From Rhipicephalus microplus (taxonomy: Eukaryota; Arthropoda; Arachnida; Ixodida; Ixodidae), in NCBI RefSeq assembly GCF_043290135.1, contig NW_027464589.1, forward strand, positions 3,291,001-3,355,000: a DNA stretch of 64,000 nt. The letters run 5' to 3'. The notes under the pieces were generated by a model. That model worked only from the letters and a program-made list of their open reading frames with translations. It made no database searches and was not told where the DNA came from. A program made the translations under genes and the position numbers. The number at the start of each line of letters is the position of its first letter. The stretch's first letter is position 1. This document shows positions 21,852-35,109 of this stretch, one piece after another.

Positions 21852-23667
21852 ATGATGCAAAACTTGTTTGCTGGAAGGCTTGGTGAACAAGCTGGATGAG
21901 GGGGGCGTGATGGGAGCATGGTGGATGATCGGCGCATAATAAAAAAGCACATGACAGTATTTAAAATCACTTATTCGTAATTTTCATTCTTGAATTTGAG
22001 GAGAAGCATGCTTATGGTCAAAAGAAACCAACGCTGCTCATCATGCTTTCTAGCACGTTTTATTATTCCTGTAGTGTCAACAACGCTCCCGTTTTTGTGG
22101 GGCATAAAATCTGGTCATGAATGGTCGCATTTTGTGCACGTACTTGTGCACGTACTTTTGTGCACGTACTTGTGCATTTTGTGCATGTACCAAAAACATA
22201 GCGCTGTTGCCATTACGCACATGACGATCGCTACAGGCAGCAGTTGTTTGCGTTTAATAAATCTGCATAATTTAGCACGAGACGCAGACCTCGTTCATCT
22301 TGAATACGCGACAAACAGAACTGAAGTTTAACAGTCTATTCGTAAGTTGACTTGTCGTTTAACAGCAAACTTTCCATATATCAGCACGGGGCAGATGCAA
22401 GTGTGGTCACTTGGGAATCCGAAGGTTGGACGTTAGAGTCCACGTGGTTTCTATCTATTTCTATTTTTACGGGTGCTTTCTTTATTGTTTTCCATGCAAT
22501 TATTTATTACTTTGTTTTAGTGGAAGCTCGTCAGAGTGGTTCTGACACCGTTTCACGCTCCAGCATTGCCCGTACTTCAGCATCCACCATACTCCAACTT
22601 ACACCATGTGCCACCAATCTTTCCAGCACCGTAATCTGCCACTCCCATGGTGGAGGTTTTTTCAGTGGGTGTGTGCTTCTGGTTTAGGGCACTGGGGCTC
22701 CCCGAGGTGTACTTAAGGAAATGAGTGCTGTTCTGCTCTTTCGTATTGCAGTATGCTGAGAGGCTGTATGTGTTTACCAGGAGTTATGGCGAAGTAGCGC
22801 TCTTCGTCCCATACCACAGACTGTTCGATGCATTAGGCGGCACACATGCAAAAACATTATTTTTTACGTCGAGACACTAGAAAAAATTTCAACGGAATCC
22901 TCATTCAGTAGGTATGCATAATCCCCAGGAAGAGCATCCGAAAAAGAAGCGTCAAGAATGACTCCAAAGTACTTGTACAATGTACTCCGAGACGACACAT
23001 TGAACCGCGGTTTCAACTCTAATTGTTTCGCGACGCCAGATAGGTATGTTGTCTTGTGTGAACATTGATATCATGGTCTACGTGGACGTTTTGCGCAAAC
23101 GACTTGACCATTGCAGCCACTTTGACGGGAACGCTAAAAATGGGGTCCACGATGCCATACTATCCTCCACCGTACACAAGGCGACAAATTCGCATAAATA
23201 GTAGACGTCGTACAATCAAACGCCCACTCACACACATATTGTTATAGGATCGTGACACGGCCGAAGACAGGAGACTGGATGTTGAGATCAAACTGTTTAT
23301 TTGCGCAAACATGTGCCCGGTAAACGTAAAGTCTGCTTAGAGTAGCTGTCTTGCACTGATAGCGGTGAACAGAGCGTCAGCCGTCGATCAACTGACAAGT
23401 GGCGAAGCGTGTCGGCATTTATACACTTGCTATCAAATATTCTAGTGTTAATGCTAGCGGTGACGAAAGTTCTACAATAATCTGTCATGTTCACAAAGTT
23501 GGCGTAATTTTAAGAAAATAGTCTACTGCCATCCTGAAGCTTCTCGAACGGTGCACGGAAGGCGTGGCTTGCGCTTAGAATTCAAACCAGAGTGGGATTT
23601 CAGACACGGTTTTTGGCGTATACGACCGGTCTGGTTTACACGGCCGTTTTCTGGTGTGATAGAGACC
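21852..23667. other. No recognisable gene
   Basis: Only short frames are present. A frame at 22352-22687 has a hydrophobic stretch but matches no family I know. A cluster of GTGCACGTACTT-type short tandem units lies at about 22130-22185. Confidence 0.5.
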
Positions 23668-23760
23668 CAGGCCGGTGTGTTTTGGGAAAACCCGGGCTGG
23701 TGTGCTTTGGTAAGAACCGGGCTGGTGTGTCTTTGCATAACGGGTCTTCGTGTATTCGTG
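23668..23760. repeat. ~25-bp tandem repeat beside the PLE
   Basis: Three to four units of the type GGGCTGGTGTGCTTTGGTAA occur in a row, with period about 25 bp, ending just before the Penelope-like element. Units differ by several bases. Confidence 0.6.
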
Positions 23761-23761
23761 G

Positions 23762-25657
23762 TGCAGAAGACTAAGGCGCAAAAAACATATCGTGAAGCAG
23801 GAAGAGCAGGAGAGAAGACAGAACAGCGCCAACTACCAACTGTTTAGTGATCGTCTAGAAAACACACAGGAAAGAAGACAAAACCACGCATGTGTGCATA
23901 GCCAACAAACATCGCCCAGCGTCATGATCAAGACACTAAGTCTTCCAAAAAATGCATTTACGTTGCGTACAACACAATAGATGTATCACTGATACAATCG
24001 TGCCATTTCTTTTTAATGAAATAGGCTTCCAAGAGCTCTCTAGCTGTTTGTTTTTTGCTACTACCAAGAATCACTGTTTTTTTCAAACAATGGCACACAT
24101 CTGCAGGCTTTACAGTGCGCTGGAAGATGCGCATGATCACTTTTGCCTAAACTATTGGCATGCTCCCTCAGTCTGTCATTAATGCAACGCCCCGTTTGAC
24201 CGATATAGAACTTGCCACAGCCTAGAGGAGTCCCATATACCACACCTTGTGCTGAGCGCCTAAAAAGTCTTGTGTGCTGCTTCTCGCAGCCCCTTTGCTT
24301 ATAGCATGTGATACGCGGGCATAATTGAGCAAGATTGATGGGAGCTGAAAAAACAACCGGAACGCCGTAACGGGAAGCCACCTTTTTGAGGTTATGGCTC
24401 ACACGGTGTATATACGGGAGCACCTCAGGCTTAACCCGCTCTCTCTCCTTCGGGCGCGCATTTGCATTAGACACTCTGCCTTTCACCCTCTGCAGCAGGG
24501 TTTCCACCACGGAACTAACTACGGACTGACGGTAGCCGGCCTTGGAAAGTATTTCAAGTTGATGCATAAAGCTAGCTTGCATAACATGCTCACACGATCT
24601 GCGTAATGCCAACTCTAGGCAAAGTAGAGCGATTCCGCGTTTCACAGTCTTTGAATGCGCTGAATCGTAAAGTAACATCTCCTTCTTACTCCGAGGGAGG
24701 TAAGCACAGCATACGTGACCAGCCGAAATTGTCAGGTTAAGGTCCAAAAACTGCAAGCAGCTATCTTCCGGAAGTTCATTAGTGAACGTGAGCCCCTTAG
24801 CATTTGCTCTAAAAACATCTAAAACCTGCTCAACCATCACAGTAAAAGGAAAATGACATCCATTGTCAATAACAACTAAAAATTTATCTACACATCTAAA
24901 ATTTTTAAGAACATTTGGATGAGGTGAAGTAAAAACACTTTGTAGTGCGGGGTTAAAGGACGATAAAAATACGTCATATAAAATCTGTGCTACCCGTGAC
25001 CCAATGCAAATGCCCTTCCTTTGTAAAAACATGCCATGTTCAAAAAAAAAAAAACGAAAGTGTGGTTTAGATATCCTTCTAAGAGGGTAACAAAATTAGC
25101 GGACTGCATCTCCTTTTTAGACACAAAGGTGGCTTCGCCACTATCTTGTATACGCTGCTTAACTACTCGAAGTAGCTCCGAATGCAGAACGGAGTAAAAA
25201 AGGTCACTTACATCTACGAAAAAAGGTTGCCTATTTCACGGTTTCCTCAGAAAAACCCAAATACTTCAGCAGAATTATTCGTCAAGAAAGGTTCATGAAT
25301 TTCAAGAAGTTTTAGGGCTTGGAGCAAAAAACTGCTAATCTGATATTGCCAAGTTCCACGCTCACTAATGATGGTGTGGAAAGGTATGTCGGCTTTATAC
25401 GTCTTAGCACTGAAGAAAGCAGTAAGGGAATCGTCTTTGCTTCTGCTTATCTGCTTAGCCAAACATTCGCACCCCATTTCTTCACACAGAGAGACAACAT
25501 TTCTCTTGACTTTAGATAGCCTCACTTTTACACGCTTGAAATTCTTGTTGATAGCTTCTCTTGCTTTTTCGTTATAGGAGTTCCTGGTTAAGGCCACAAA
25601 CCCACCTTCCTTATCTGAAATTATCAGACAGAGTTCATTGTCTCTAAAATATTGCAA
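23762..25657 (-). pseudogene. Penelope-like element, RT plus GIY-YIG endonuclease (minus copy)
   Basis: Minus-strand frames 25247-25657 and 24061-25032 give the RT and the C-terminal endonuclease. RT landmarks are LIISDKEGGFVALTRNSYNE, the FFSAKTYKADIPFHTIISE block and GICIGSRVAQILYDVFLSSF. The active-site box reads CVDKFLVVID where YVDD is expected, so the catalytic Asp is replaced. The GIY-YIG endonuclease appears as VVYGTPLGCGKFYIGQTGR with the Arg in CINDRLREHA. A further C-terminal stretch (LEAYFIKKKWHDCISDTSIV) lies in another frame past a T-run frameshift near 24080. A stop and frameshift region separates 25032 and 25247. RT plus GIY-YIG defines Penelope elements. It lies head-to-head with a partial plus-strand copy starting at 25658. 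Confidence 0.88.
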
Positions 25658-26905
25658 TGGGTCACGGGTAGCACCGATTTTATGTGACCTCTTTTTATCA
25701 TCCTTTGACCACGCACTACAAAGTGTTTTTACTCATCTCATCCAAATGTTCTTGAAGTGTTTAGATATGTAGACGATTTTTTTAGTTGTTATTGACAATA
25801 GATGCCCTTTTCCTTTTCCTGTGACGGTTGACCAGGTTTTAGGTGTTTTTCGAGCAAATGCTAATTGGCTCACGTTCACCAATGAACTTCCGGAAGATAG
25901 CTCCTTGCAGTATTTAGACCTTAACCTGACAATTTCGGCTGGTCACGTATGCTGTGCGTACCTTCCTCGGAGTAAGAAGGAGTTGTTACTTTACTATTCA
26001 GCGCACGCAAAGACTGTGAAACGCGGAATCGCTCTACTTGCTTAGAGTTGGCACTACGCAGATCGTGTGAGCATGTTATGCAAGCCAGCTTTATGAGTGA
26101 ACTTCGAAGACTTTCCAAGGCCGGCTACCCTCTATCCCTAGTTAGTTTCATGGTGGAAACCCTGCTGCAGAGGGTGAAAGGCAGATTGTCTAATGCAAAT
26201 GGCGCCCGAAGGAGAGAGAGCGGGTGAAGCCTGAGGTGGTCCCGTATATACATCGTGTGAGCCATAACCTTAAGAAGGTGGCTTGCCGTTACGGTGTTCC
26301 GGTCGTTTTTTCAGCTCCCAACAAACTTGCTAAATTGTGCCCTCGTATCACATGCGATGAGCAAAGGGGCTGCCAGAAGCAGCACACAAGACTTTTTAGG
26401 CGCTGCGCAAAATGCGAGGTATATGGGACTCCCCTAGGCTGTGGCAAGTTCTATATCGTTCAAAAGGGGCATTGCATTAATGACAGACTGAGAAAGCATG
26501 CCAATAATTTAGGCAAAAATGTTCATGCGCATCTTCCAGCGCACTTTAAAGGCTGCGGATGTGTGCCATTGTTTGAAAAAACGGTGATTCGTGGTAGGAG
26601 CTAAAATCAAACTGCTAGAGAGCTCTTGGAAGCCTATTTTATCAAAAAGAACGGGCCCCATTGTTTCAGTGATACATCTATTGTGTTGTACGCAACAGAA
26701 ATGCATTTTTTGGGTAACTTAGTGTCTTGATCATGACGTTGTGCGATGTTTGTTGGCTGTGCACGCATGCGCGGTTTTGTCTCTTTCCTGTGCGTTTCCT
26801 AGATGGTCATTAAACAGTTTGTAGTTGGCGCCGTTCTGTCTTCTCTCCTGCACTTCCTGCTTCACGATATTTTTTTTTGCGCCTCAGTCTTCTGCACCAA
26901 GTATG
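25658..26905 (+). pseudogene. Penelope-like element, partial plus copy, inverted against its neighbour
   Basis: From 25658 on, the sequence repeats the last ~1.25 kb of the minus-strand PLE in the opposite orientation. GGGTCACGGGTAGCAC at 25659 matches the reverse complement near 25000, and both copies run through to the shared 3' end CTTCTGCACCA. Frames 25821-26045 and 26224-26604 give NELPEDSSLQYLDLNLTISA, VSHNLKKVACRYGVPVVFSA and the GIY-YIG region TPLGCGKFYIVQKGHCINDR, where the YIG glycine is Val. The YVDD box is present in the DNA but shifted. The copy lacks the N-terminal half of the RT. Confidence 0.85.
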
Positions 26906-29900
26906 CAACCAACTAGCCCAAAAACAAGTCCTCGTGTATTCCTTTTCTTAACGTAATTATGTATTTTGGATGAAAACATGCACTTCAACGTGCCCATGGG
27001 CAAAAAGAGCCGGCTTGCTCAGCAGTGTAGGAAGGAAAATGACTTCTCTGTTCACTTTCTTTCTCTTTTCGTCAAAGCTTGATATTTGGGTTGATCTGCG
27101 TCGCTTCCTTTTCTAAAAGGCTTCAGGCAGCACTGCAGGGCATGGAAGACAAACAACTCATTACAGCATTGTCTAATTTGATAAATGAAGGAAAACTTCA
27201 TATGTTTGTTGCAGATTTCGCTCTTTTACGAAAAAAATGAGGGTGCACGAATATTCAAACTTTCGGATATTTTTCGAATAGCACTTGCTATATAATTATT
27301 TTCCACTGATTGTTATACTAATGGAACTTCCCGAAGACAACAGAACAACAGCGAATGCTCAATAGACTGCGGCCCCTTCAGATTGTATATAGCTTTACCC
27401 CAATACATTATCACTTTGCAGTGAAACTGCTTTTTAAGCTTAATTAGGCATTGCATTTACTCGTGAAAATGCTGGTTCTAACATTGAGATGTACTGTGCC
27501 GCTACAGTCACTCCTTCGTTTTTTAATATGTTTCACCGCTTCACTAGCTATGCTACGAACGTAATCAGACTGACTCATGAAGGCACTGGTTCAAACCTGC
27601 ATGGCAAGGGCGGAGGCTATACTATTGTTCCAGACCAAGCGGTCTGAAAAAAATTGTACGAACGTTTTCACTATCTGAAATTTTAGGCGTTTTTATACAC
27701 GAGCAGATCAGCAACTCCAAATTTGAAACAAGCACGCGCTTGTCCACCAAACCAGAAGGGCCTCCACAGAAGTTGGTAGTAGGGGGGGGGGGGGGAGGGA
27801 CCATTTACGTGTAAATTGCTGTTGACACCACATTGCACCACATATTTTAAATAAATACTATCCGGTCTGCAATGTTTCATCCTTGATAAAACAAGGGAAC
27901 AACTTGACTCCAAATCTTCAGCAACCTAGCAAAAAAAAAACGCTGCCACCTGCCTATCCCATAATAATATGATTAGGAATCTGTTGCAACGTTTCTTCTG
28001 TAACTTTACTTTGAAGTATTATATATAATAACAAGTGTTCAAAAATATTTAATTCACACTAACACTGCAATAATCGAATTTGTTTCGCACACAAAATTTA
28101 GCTATTCTCTTAGCTGTAAAAGAAAGAAAGAACCGTGGTTAATTTCCGTTCATTAAGAAATGCCTATCGCTGAAATACGGCAGTTCATTAAGCTCACTAA
28201 GGAAGCACTAGCATATATATATATATATATATATATATTCGCAAGGAATCTTGTCTTCCTCATACAGCCTAACCAACTGAGGAACTCATTTTTAAAAGTA
28301 GGACTATCGTTCAAACAAACCACGACTACGGATAGGCTCCCACATCAAGAAACAGCAACGGCTGGAGTGTCAGTATAATCATGAATCACAGTTAATGTTT
28401 CCTTCCGCAGACCACTACAGAAAATGAAGAACATGCAACAGCTAGATGCCACCAAGTTTTAACAATACCAGACTATTTATGCATGCAAATAAAGACAAAA
28501 GCGACGTAGCTATGCCTTAATTTTTTGGTGAACTGGAAGCACTGGAGCAACACAGACACGAAGCAAAGAGGAGGCACACAGCACGAGTGCAGGGCCCGCC
28601 TAAAGGCAGAGGATGCTGACAGAAACATGCGAAACAGTTAAGTGTATTTTAGGAATGGTGTATAGCATAACGCTATCTTGCGGTCGCATGTACGTACATA
28701 GGCCAAGTCAGCCGATCTTTGAATGTACGCCCCAGGGCAGCATTTAAGTTCCTTGAAAAGTACTCCTTTTTCCATTTTTGCTTCGCATTGTGATTCCTGT
28801 AAATGGCAATCGTTGTTTTAGAATACAAGTGTTCTTTTGCGGCATCCGCTTCAAACCACGCATGAAGTTTCTGAAGCATATCACATTTTCAGAAATAAGA
28901 ATCAATGCATCAGCCATCCGTCATTGTTTGAGTTTAACTCAGACAGTGACCGACAGACAGTGCCGAACTGTCGTAGAAGCAGAAGCCTTTGTCAGGCCAC
29001 ATGGCCTTTAGCTTCTGCTTTCTTTCTGTTATAAATAGAAGAAATAAAGCCATTTCGATTCAATTGAACTATATGTGTAATTATTGAACAAGTGCTTCGA
29101 ATGAATGCCATGCATGCTGCTCACGCTATAGTATATCGTCTTATTCCTGTTGAAATGCGCATCCTTGTGTACTTATATGTCCTTCTAACGTGAGAATTAC
29201 ACAGTTGTTAGAGCGCTCGTGCTGTGGGCGGCCTTTTTGCTTCCCGTCTGTGTTCCTCTCGAGCTCCCAGTTCGTTGAACAATTATTAATTACCAACTAG
29301 CCCACCTTCCAATCCTATAGCAATGCCTTTCAGCATTTACCCCATCAGGCATGTACAACATCAGCTTAATTGCACAGCGTGGCCTCGACTTGCTTTGACA
29401 GATGTTAACGCCTCCAAGTGTTGGATACAGTTAATTTACTGCAGGAAATAGTAGATGGAGCGCAGGTTGATTTGTTTAGTCAATTTCCAGTTCGCTTCTG
29501 CCTAACTGGCGGGTCGAAAACACACTGCGCAGGTCTTTTTTCGCCACATTGTGTTCGTGAATATTTTCACGCAAGTCCAGGAAATTTGTTGCCAACGCTT
29601 ATCTCAGAAATGAAACATTGCGTGCGACAACTCATGTGCTTTTCTAGCTTTAAATGCCAGCTGCTGCTAAAAAATATTTTAATAAAAAAAAACCGGGGAA
29701 AGGCACATTCGTAGCACTTGTAATCCACAATAAGTAAATCTGAAACGTTGGGAGCAAGCAGTTGATCTTCTATACGAGTATATTTGTTCAAGCAGCATGT
29801 GCAATTTCAAAAAGGAACGATGTGTTAGCTGTCACACACAATGATTCATTGCAGAGACATGCAGATGGCAACGCATTTGATGGGGGTGCGTGGAACATAG

Positions 29901-32900
29901 CCATAAACGAAACATGGCAAAAATAGACTTGCCAAAGAGTGCATTAAACTAACAAGTCAGGCAGACGTGAAACAAAAATTTACTATTAAAATCAACCCCA
30001 CTCCATATATACTATAGGGTGCAGCCAACACGCAGTGCCCAACACTTGGCAGTACTGTCATCTGTCAAAGCAAGTCAAGGTGCTCCGTCGAAGCATGGAA
30101 ATGTGCCGATGGCTGGAAATTCTGCGACTGGAAATATAACTTGCAGCTGTGCTTATATACAGTGCACTATAGTCGCCAAAAAGAAACAAGTTATAAAACG
30201 ATATTGATTCATGACAAAACACGCACACCACTGAGGTGAGCGAATTTCCTCACTAACCTCTTTATGCTTCCTCTTCTTGTGAAGACAATTGCTGCTGTGG
30301 TGGCTTCTGGCAGCCTTTTCCCGCAAACCAATTCTAACATTTTCCGTGAAGCTCCTATGCGTGCCGTACCGGCCTCAGTCTACCTCATTGTGAAGGTAGA
30401 CCACTTGACCAAATGGAAGACCTTGGAACTCCCATGTGCTGACTCTAAGCAGCCCTTGAGGGCATCACACCATTAGCTAGGTGAACCTGCACATACACAC
30501 CTACACACACAAGCCAAAAGTTACTTCACAATAAAACAGCAAAACAGCTCTGAAAACTTCATCCTCATGACTAAAACGATGTGCTTAGTTTTATAAGCTA
30601 TGAATTGCACTTCAAACTGGAACACATCAAGTACAACCGCACTGATTTATCCTTGATAGGACAGTAAAAAATGAACTTAAAGGCTGTAAAACAGGCCAAA
30701 CAAAAAATATTCAGTGCTGACCCGCACAAAGTTTAGTTCCAATTCTTGTGCTAGAAAACAAAATGTACAACGTTTTCTGGAAAATTTACTTATTTGTGAT
30801 AAGCAGTAAACTTCTCTAGAATACCTGTTGTGCCACATCCACTTGAAGGCTAACTGCAACGAACTTTGGTGCTTCGCAAAAAGTCAATATATACGTAGTC
30901 TAGCTAGAGGTAGTACTGCCTGCCAAATGTCGCGGTCGGAATACAAGCGCTTACCTTCAAAAAAAAAAAAAAACCTTGCAAACGACGGCGTTCTTGAGAC
31001 CAAAAAGAGAAAAAACGATGCCATTACGGCTGACCAGAAGTGACGTGAACGACAGAAAAATCGTCTGCTCTGCGCTCCTCGAGCACGCACGGTGCGGACG
31101 CACCTGTTAGTGTTTTTTTTCTGTGTTAACTTAAGAAAGCTGCTTGAGCATGCCTCTTATTTAACGCTGGTCTGGGCTTCCACTGTGGGGTTTGCAGTGT
31201 CTGACCCTCATATTCAGAAACGCTGCTTGACTTTAACTTGAATTGCCATCGATTTCAATGCAGCACGAATGCCTTTCGAACGCGCTGTCTTTAGGCGGTG
31301 CCAAGGCAGTAAAAACCCGTTTCAAATGAGCTGTGTTGAAAGTGGTTTCCACGCAGAAAAGAGCGATTCAGCGGCATGTAGGATTGCTCACAAGGAGTGA
31401 CGCTGTGGTTCTGTAGCAATCGTCATATCCGGTTCTGTCTGATTTTTTCCTGGCCACACCGCTAGAGCTCCACGTCGTCTACTTGCAACCAATTAGAGCA
31501 TCAATTAAAAAATAATACGTGACTGCAAGATTTTTCACTTTCGTTATCATACCTTACCGTATATATACTACGTATTTATGGCCGCTTCCATTCTGTTGCA
31601 GTTGGCCTTTAATAAATATAGTGCCACCATGGCCAAGACTTGGTGAAAAAGGCCTCAGAGTGATATCTGTCCCCAGGTGAGCCAGTGTCATTGAGCAATA
31701 ACACAGTCCTGCAGGTAAGAAGTACAAGTTTCGAACTTTAAGAAAGATGTGGAAGTTCTTTCAGCGTTATTCATGATGGTCCAAAAACGCTGGTTGATTG
31801 GGCATGCAATGCCACTTCAAAAAATTGACTGGGTGGGTGTGGTGTGTGGTAAAGTTATTCTTATCGGAAAGATTCAGTTAGGTAGCGAGAGGTACAGTTA
31901 TCCTAATTAGAGAAATTTAGTTAGCATCCGTAACAGCTTTGCGAACACAGCCTGTCACAGGAAATGGCTGGCAGGCTGCATCCACAGAGCTTCTGCAGAT
32001 GCCCACTAAGGCTGTGTATTCTTTTCAAACTTGTTATCTGCACAGTTACGTTTTTCGAGGCATGTGGCTCGTTCTTCTTCTATGTCCTTAGCTCGCTGCC
32101 TCTTCTTGATTTCGTTCCGACGAAATCAAGAAGCCCATGGCTACAACTCACTTTTTATATCTGCTGACGAATCTGACCAAGCCACCACTTCTATATTTAC
32201 GATGCAATGTCAGCCCCTTTTTTTGTTAACTCTGAACCACAGATTAGAGTTGAACACGCACACACAATATTGACTTTCAATTGTAATTGTAGTTGCAATG
32301 TGGCTTGCTTCTTCTCTGTCGCATGCTAAATGAGGTGGTGAGTGATGCAACCACCGAATGCAGCAAAACGGCGATAATGTAGCCAATGTCGCTCCCGCTA
32401 CTAAATTAAAAAACAATATGCATAGTCAAATGAGAGTACTTTACGGTTTCACTAAGCATGGCACTAAATATAGCCTCAAAGTGGCATGACAGTGACGGTG
32501 AGAGTACTAATATCTTTTTTCTTGACTCGCTTACGCTGATCGTAATGTTTGGGAAGATTAGGAAACGATGATAGCAACGATGAGTCGTTAATTATCAGTG
32601 ATACAAGGAGCACATAAACAGGGCAGCTTGCACATTTTAGCTGGAAACACCTAACTAGTAGACAATAACTGCTAATGAGCAAACACTTGAAGGAATATTT
32701 ATATTCACACGGAGGAAAATACGTATGAGTTGTACTAACGGAACCCAAAAGCTGCTAACCTTTGGGCTTCCCAGGTCGCACACTTGTTTGTAGCTTTTCT
32801 TGAAGCATGAGCGCTGTGGTGCGGTATCTTGAAGAACATATGTCGGCTATCTAACGATAAATACATCATGTATGCTAATGCTCTTCCAACTAGATGTAGG

Positions 32901-33561
32901 CACTATCCTAAGACCGATTTTCATGTACTAAATGTTTAAACGCAGTTTCTTTCAGGACTATATTGTTTACGAGAATAACCTATAAGGTTTACTTCTTTTT
33001 GAACCCAGGTATGCTTAGGGTGTGACATTACTTGTTCTTGTAAGAACTTCTGATTTTATCGTTATTTTTCTTTTCTTGTTTTATACCCAACTCCTGTGTA
33101 AGCCCTGCATTTGGCTGCAGTACTTGAAAATAATTTAATGACTATTAGCCTAACACTGCAAATGTCGATAGACGATAGCCTTGTGTCTGGACAGAGTCAA
33201 CAAAGCGTTTATTTGAGGTTCTGCGCAAAAAAAATCGGTGAATGGTATTCTGAAGGTGCTGCGTTAGACTGCCTTGAGTATGCAGCGGAGGCAAATGAGC
33301 ACATCGTCATGTCACACGTGAGATATGAGCGCTATCTGGCAGTTATCCTAGAAAACAAAGCGGGCGGCGTGCGCACCCGTCTCTGAGGGGATAAGGCGTA
33401 GAACGCAAGGCGACGGGTAGGTGCCACCACCGTGTCGTATTAGCAAAGCGGTGGAAACACTTGCTTTTCCGTGCAAGCGTTGCACCGTCAGTGCAGCGTG
33501 ATAAACGCTACGGTCCTTGGAATTACTTTTGTATGCCTTTTATAGTAAAAAATACACATAC
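26906..33561. other. 6.6-kb stretch without a recognisable gene
   Basis: Only short frames are present, none of a family I know. It is AT-rich with simple repeats: a G run at about 27781-27795 and AT dinucleotides at 28212-28238. A weak B-box-like GGTTCAAACC near 27587 could be a SINE scrap. The segment 33175-33530 has an open 91-codon frame but looks like a dispersed non-coding repeat rather than a gene. This is the longest part of the window free of obvious transposon coding sequence and could hold introns or regulatory DNA. Confidence 0.5.
28212..28238. repeat. AT dinucleotide microsatellite
   Basis: An uninterrupted run of AT units. Confidence 0.95.
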
Positions 33562-33716
33562 TGTGGGCATTTAAAGCACACTTCTTCATCATCATCTAGT
33601 GTCCTTCATCTTCATCGTTAGTGGATATGACCCTTGAGTCGGTTCTGTGCCTCGGTGGTGACTGTTTTGGCCTCATCTTCCAGGCCTTATGAAGGCGTGT
33701 AAAAGACTTCGTCGCA
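33562..33716 (+). repeat. 5' LTR of Gypsy-3
   Basis: It starts TGTGGGCATTTAAAGC and ends GTCGCA (TG...CA). The TGGTGGGGG at about 33719 just downstream could be the primer-binding site, since tRNA primer sites start TGG. It is 17 bp shorter than the 3' LTR because of a small insertion there. Confidence 0.88.
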
Positions 33717-33809
33717 AGTGGTGGGGGTTGCTCCTCGATTCCCTGTTCATGCTTGCCCGCTTTACCTCCTGGAGCTTCGCTCGGGTCGCCGTTTGGGCTA
33801 CGTGTCCAC

Positions 33810-34920
33810 CAGCATGCCGCAGGACGAACCCTCGGGCGCCTCTCCTTTTACCCCTCCGGCTATGACTGCCACAGCTACTCACTCTTGGATCGTCAGCGGA
33901 CTGCCTCGCGAGCCCCCTCTATTCGCTGAACTCCGAAACGAGGATGTGGACGACTGGCTACACCAATATGACATAGTGAGTGCAGATAACCTTTGGGACG
34001 ATCCGCACAAACTCAGCCACGTCTCTTTATACCTTACTGGCGTGGCGAAGACTTAATTTTTTAACCACCAGATCGATTTTCCCAACTGGAACGTCTTGAA
34101 AGAACATCTGCGACAAGTCTTCGCTACTCCAGCAGTTCGAGCCAGTCTGGCGAAGAGAACACTTGATGGTCAAAAACAACAACTAGGCGAGTCTTATACC
34201 TCGTATATCGAGGGTGTTCTCTCTCTCTCTCTGTCGACGCATCAACGCCTCCATGACCGAGACAGATAAAGTGCGTCATCTGCTCAAAGGCATAGGGCCT
34301 GTTGCCTTCAATGCTTTGATCGTAAAGGACCCAAGTACTGTTGCTGACATTCTAGCTATGTGTCAGCGCCTGGACGAGCTTGAAGCAGCACGGCTGCAGC
34401 TGAACAACTCTCTTGCAGCTATTCCTGATAACCCTACTGTCGACCCTTCGTTACGAGCCATGATCCGCAACATGATACGAGAGGAACTGCAGTCGCTCGG
34501 ATTTCCAGTACGTCCGTTTCCTTCTGACCCCCAAGTACAAATTTACGGGACGTCGTCAAGGATGAGTTGGCTGCTTTGACTGGTAATGCCTACACAGACC
34601 CTCACGTCTCCAAAGCCCCACTGACTTACGCGCAAGTCGCCGCAGTTACTCCAGCCTTCGTTCCATATACCGCCGACGACGACGCCAGCCCATCTGGCGT
34701 CCCTGACGCTCAGCACGCAAAACCACCCTTACTATGTACGACTGGCGCCACCACACCTGGATTCCATAGTCCCCAGCCCAAACAACCAGCCCTAGTATCA
34801 ATCATGGCGCCCGACGAAACCTACATGCTACTATTGCGGATATCGTGGAGACATCGCACGTGTCTGTCGCAAGCGTCAGCGAGACCAGCGCCGTGGGTTT
34901 GACACTTACGAACGGGATGA
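33810..34920 (+). pseudogene. Gypsy-3 gag
   Basis: Frame 33718-34056 carries SWIVSGLPREPPLFAELRNE, the DVDDWLHQYDIVSADNLWDD segment and LYLTGVAKT, typical of the tick Gypsy capsid region. After a stop, frames continue: LAKRTLDGQKQQ, then ETDKVRHLLKGIGPVAFNAL (34260-34320) and a linker with IREELQSLGF. A remnant of a zinc knuckle (CYYCGYRGD-like text, shifted) lies near 34830-34870. Gag assembles the particle around the RNA. Several frameshifts are present. Confidence 0.82.
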
Positions 34921-35109
34921 CTATGCCATAGGAACCACTTTCCAGCCCCGTCCTTACGCTACGCCTCACGGTCGCTCTTCCTCACCATCAGTAACTCCTG
35001 AAATGGCTCCTCGCTACCGTGGTGCCAGGCATCGCTCGCCGTCCCCTCTCCGTCGCTCTATGTTGCCACTTCAACCAGCCTCTCAGTTCGCCGACCGTCA
35101 CCCGCAAAA

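Noticed and set aside
22352..22687. Membrane protein gene
   Set aside because: One hydrophobic stretch in a short frame, with no family match and no supporting signals.
33111..33386. 91-codon protein gene
   Set aside because: The frame lies in sequence that looks like a dispersed non-coding repeat. No splice context or recognisable domain.
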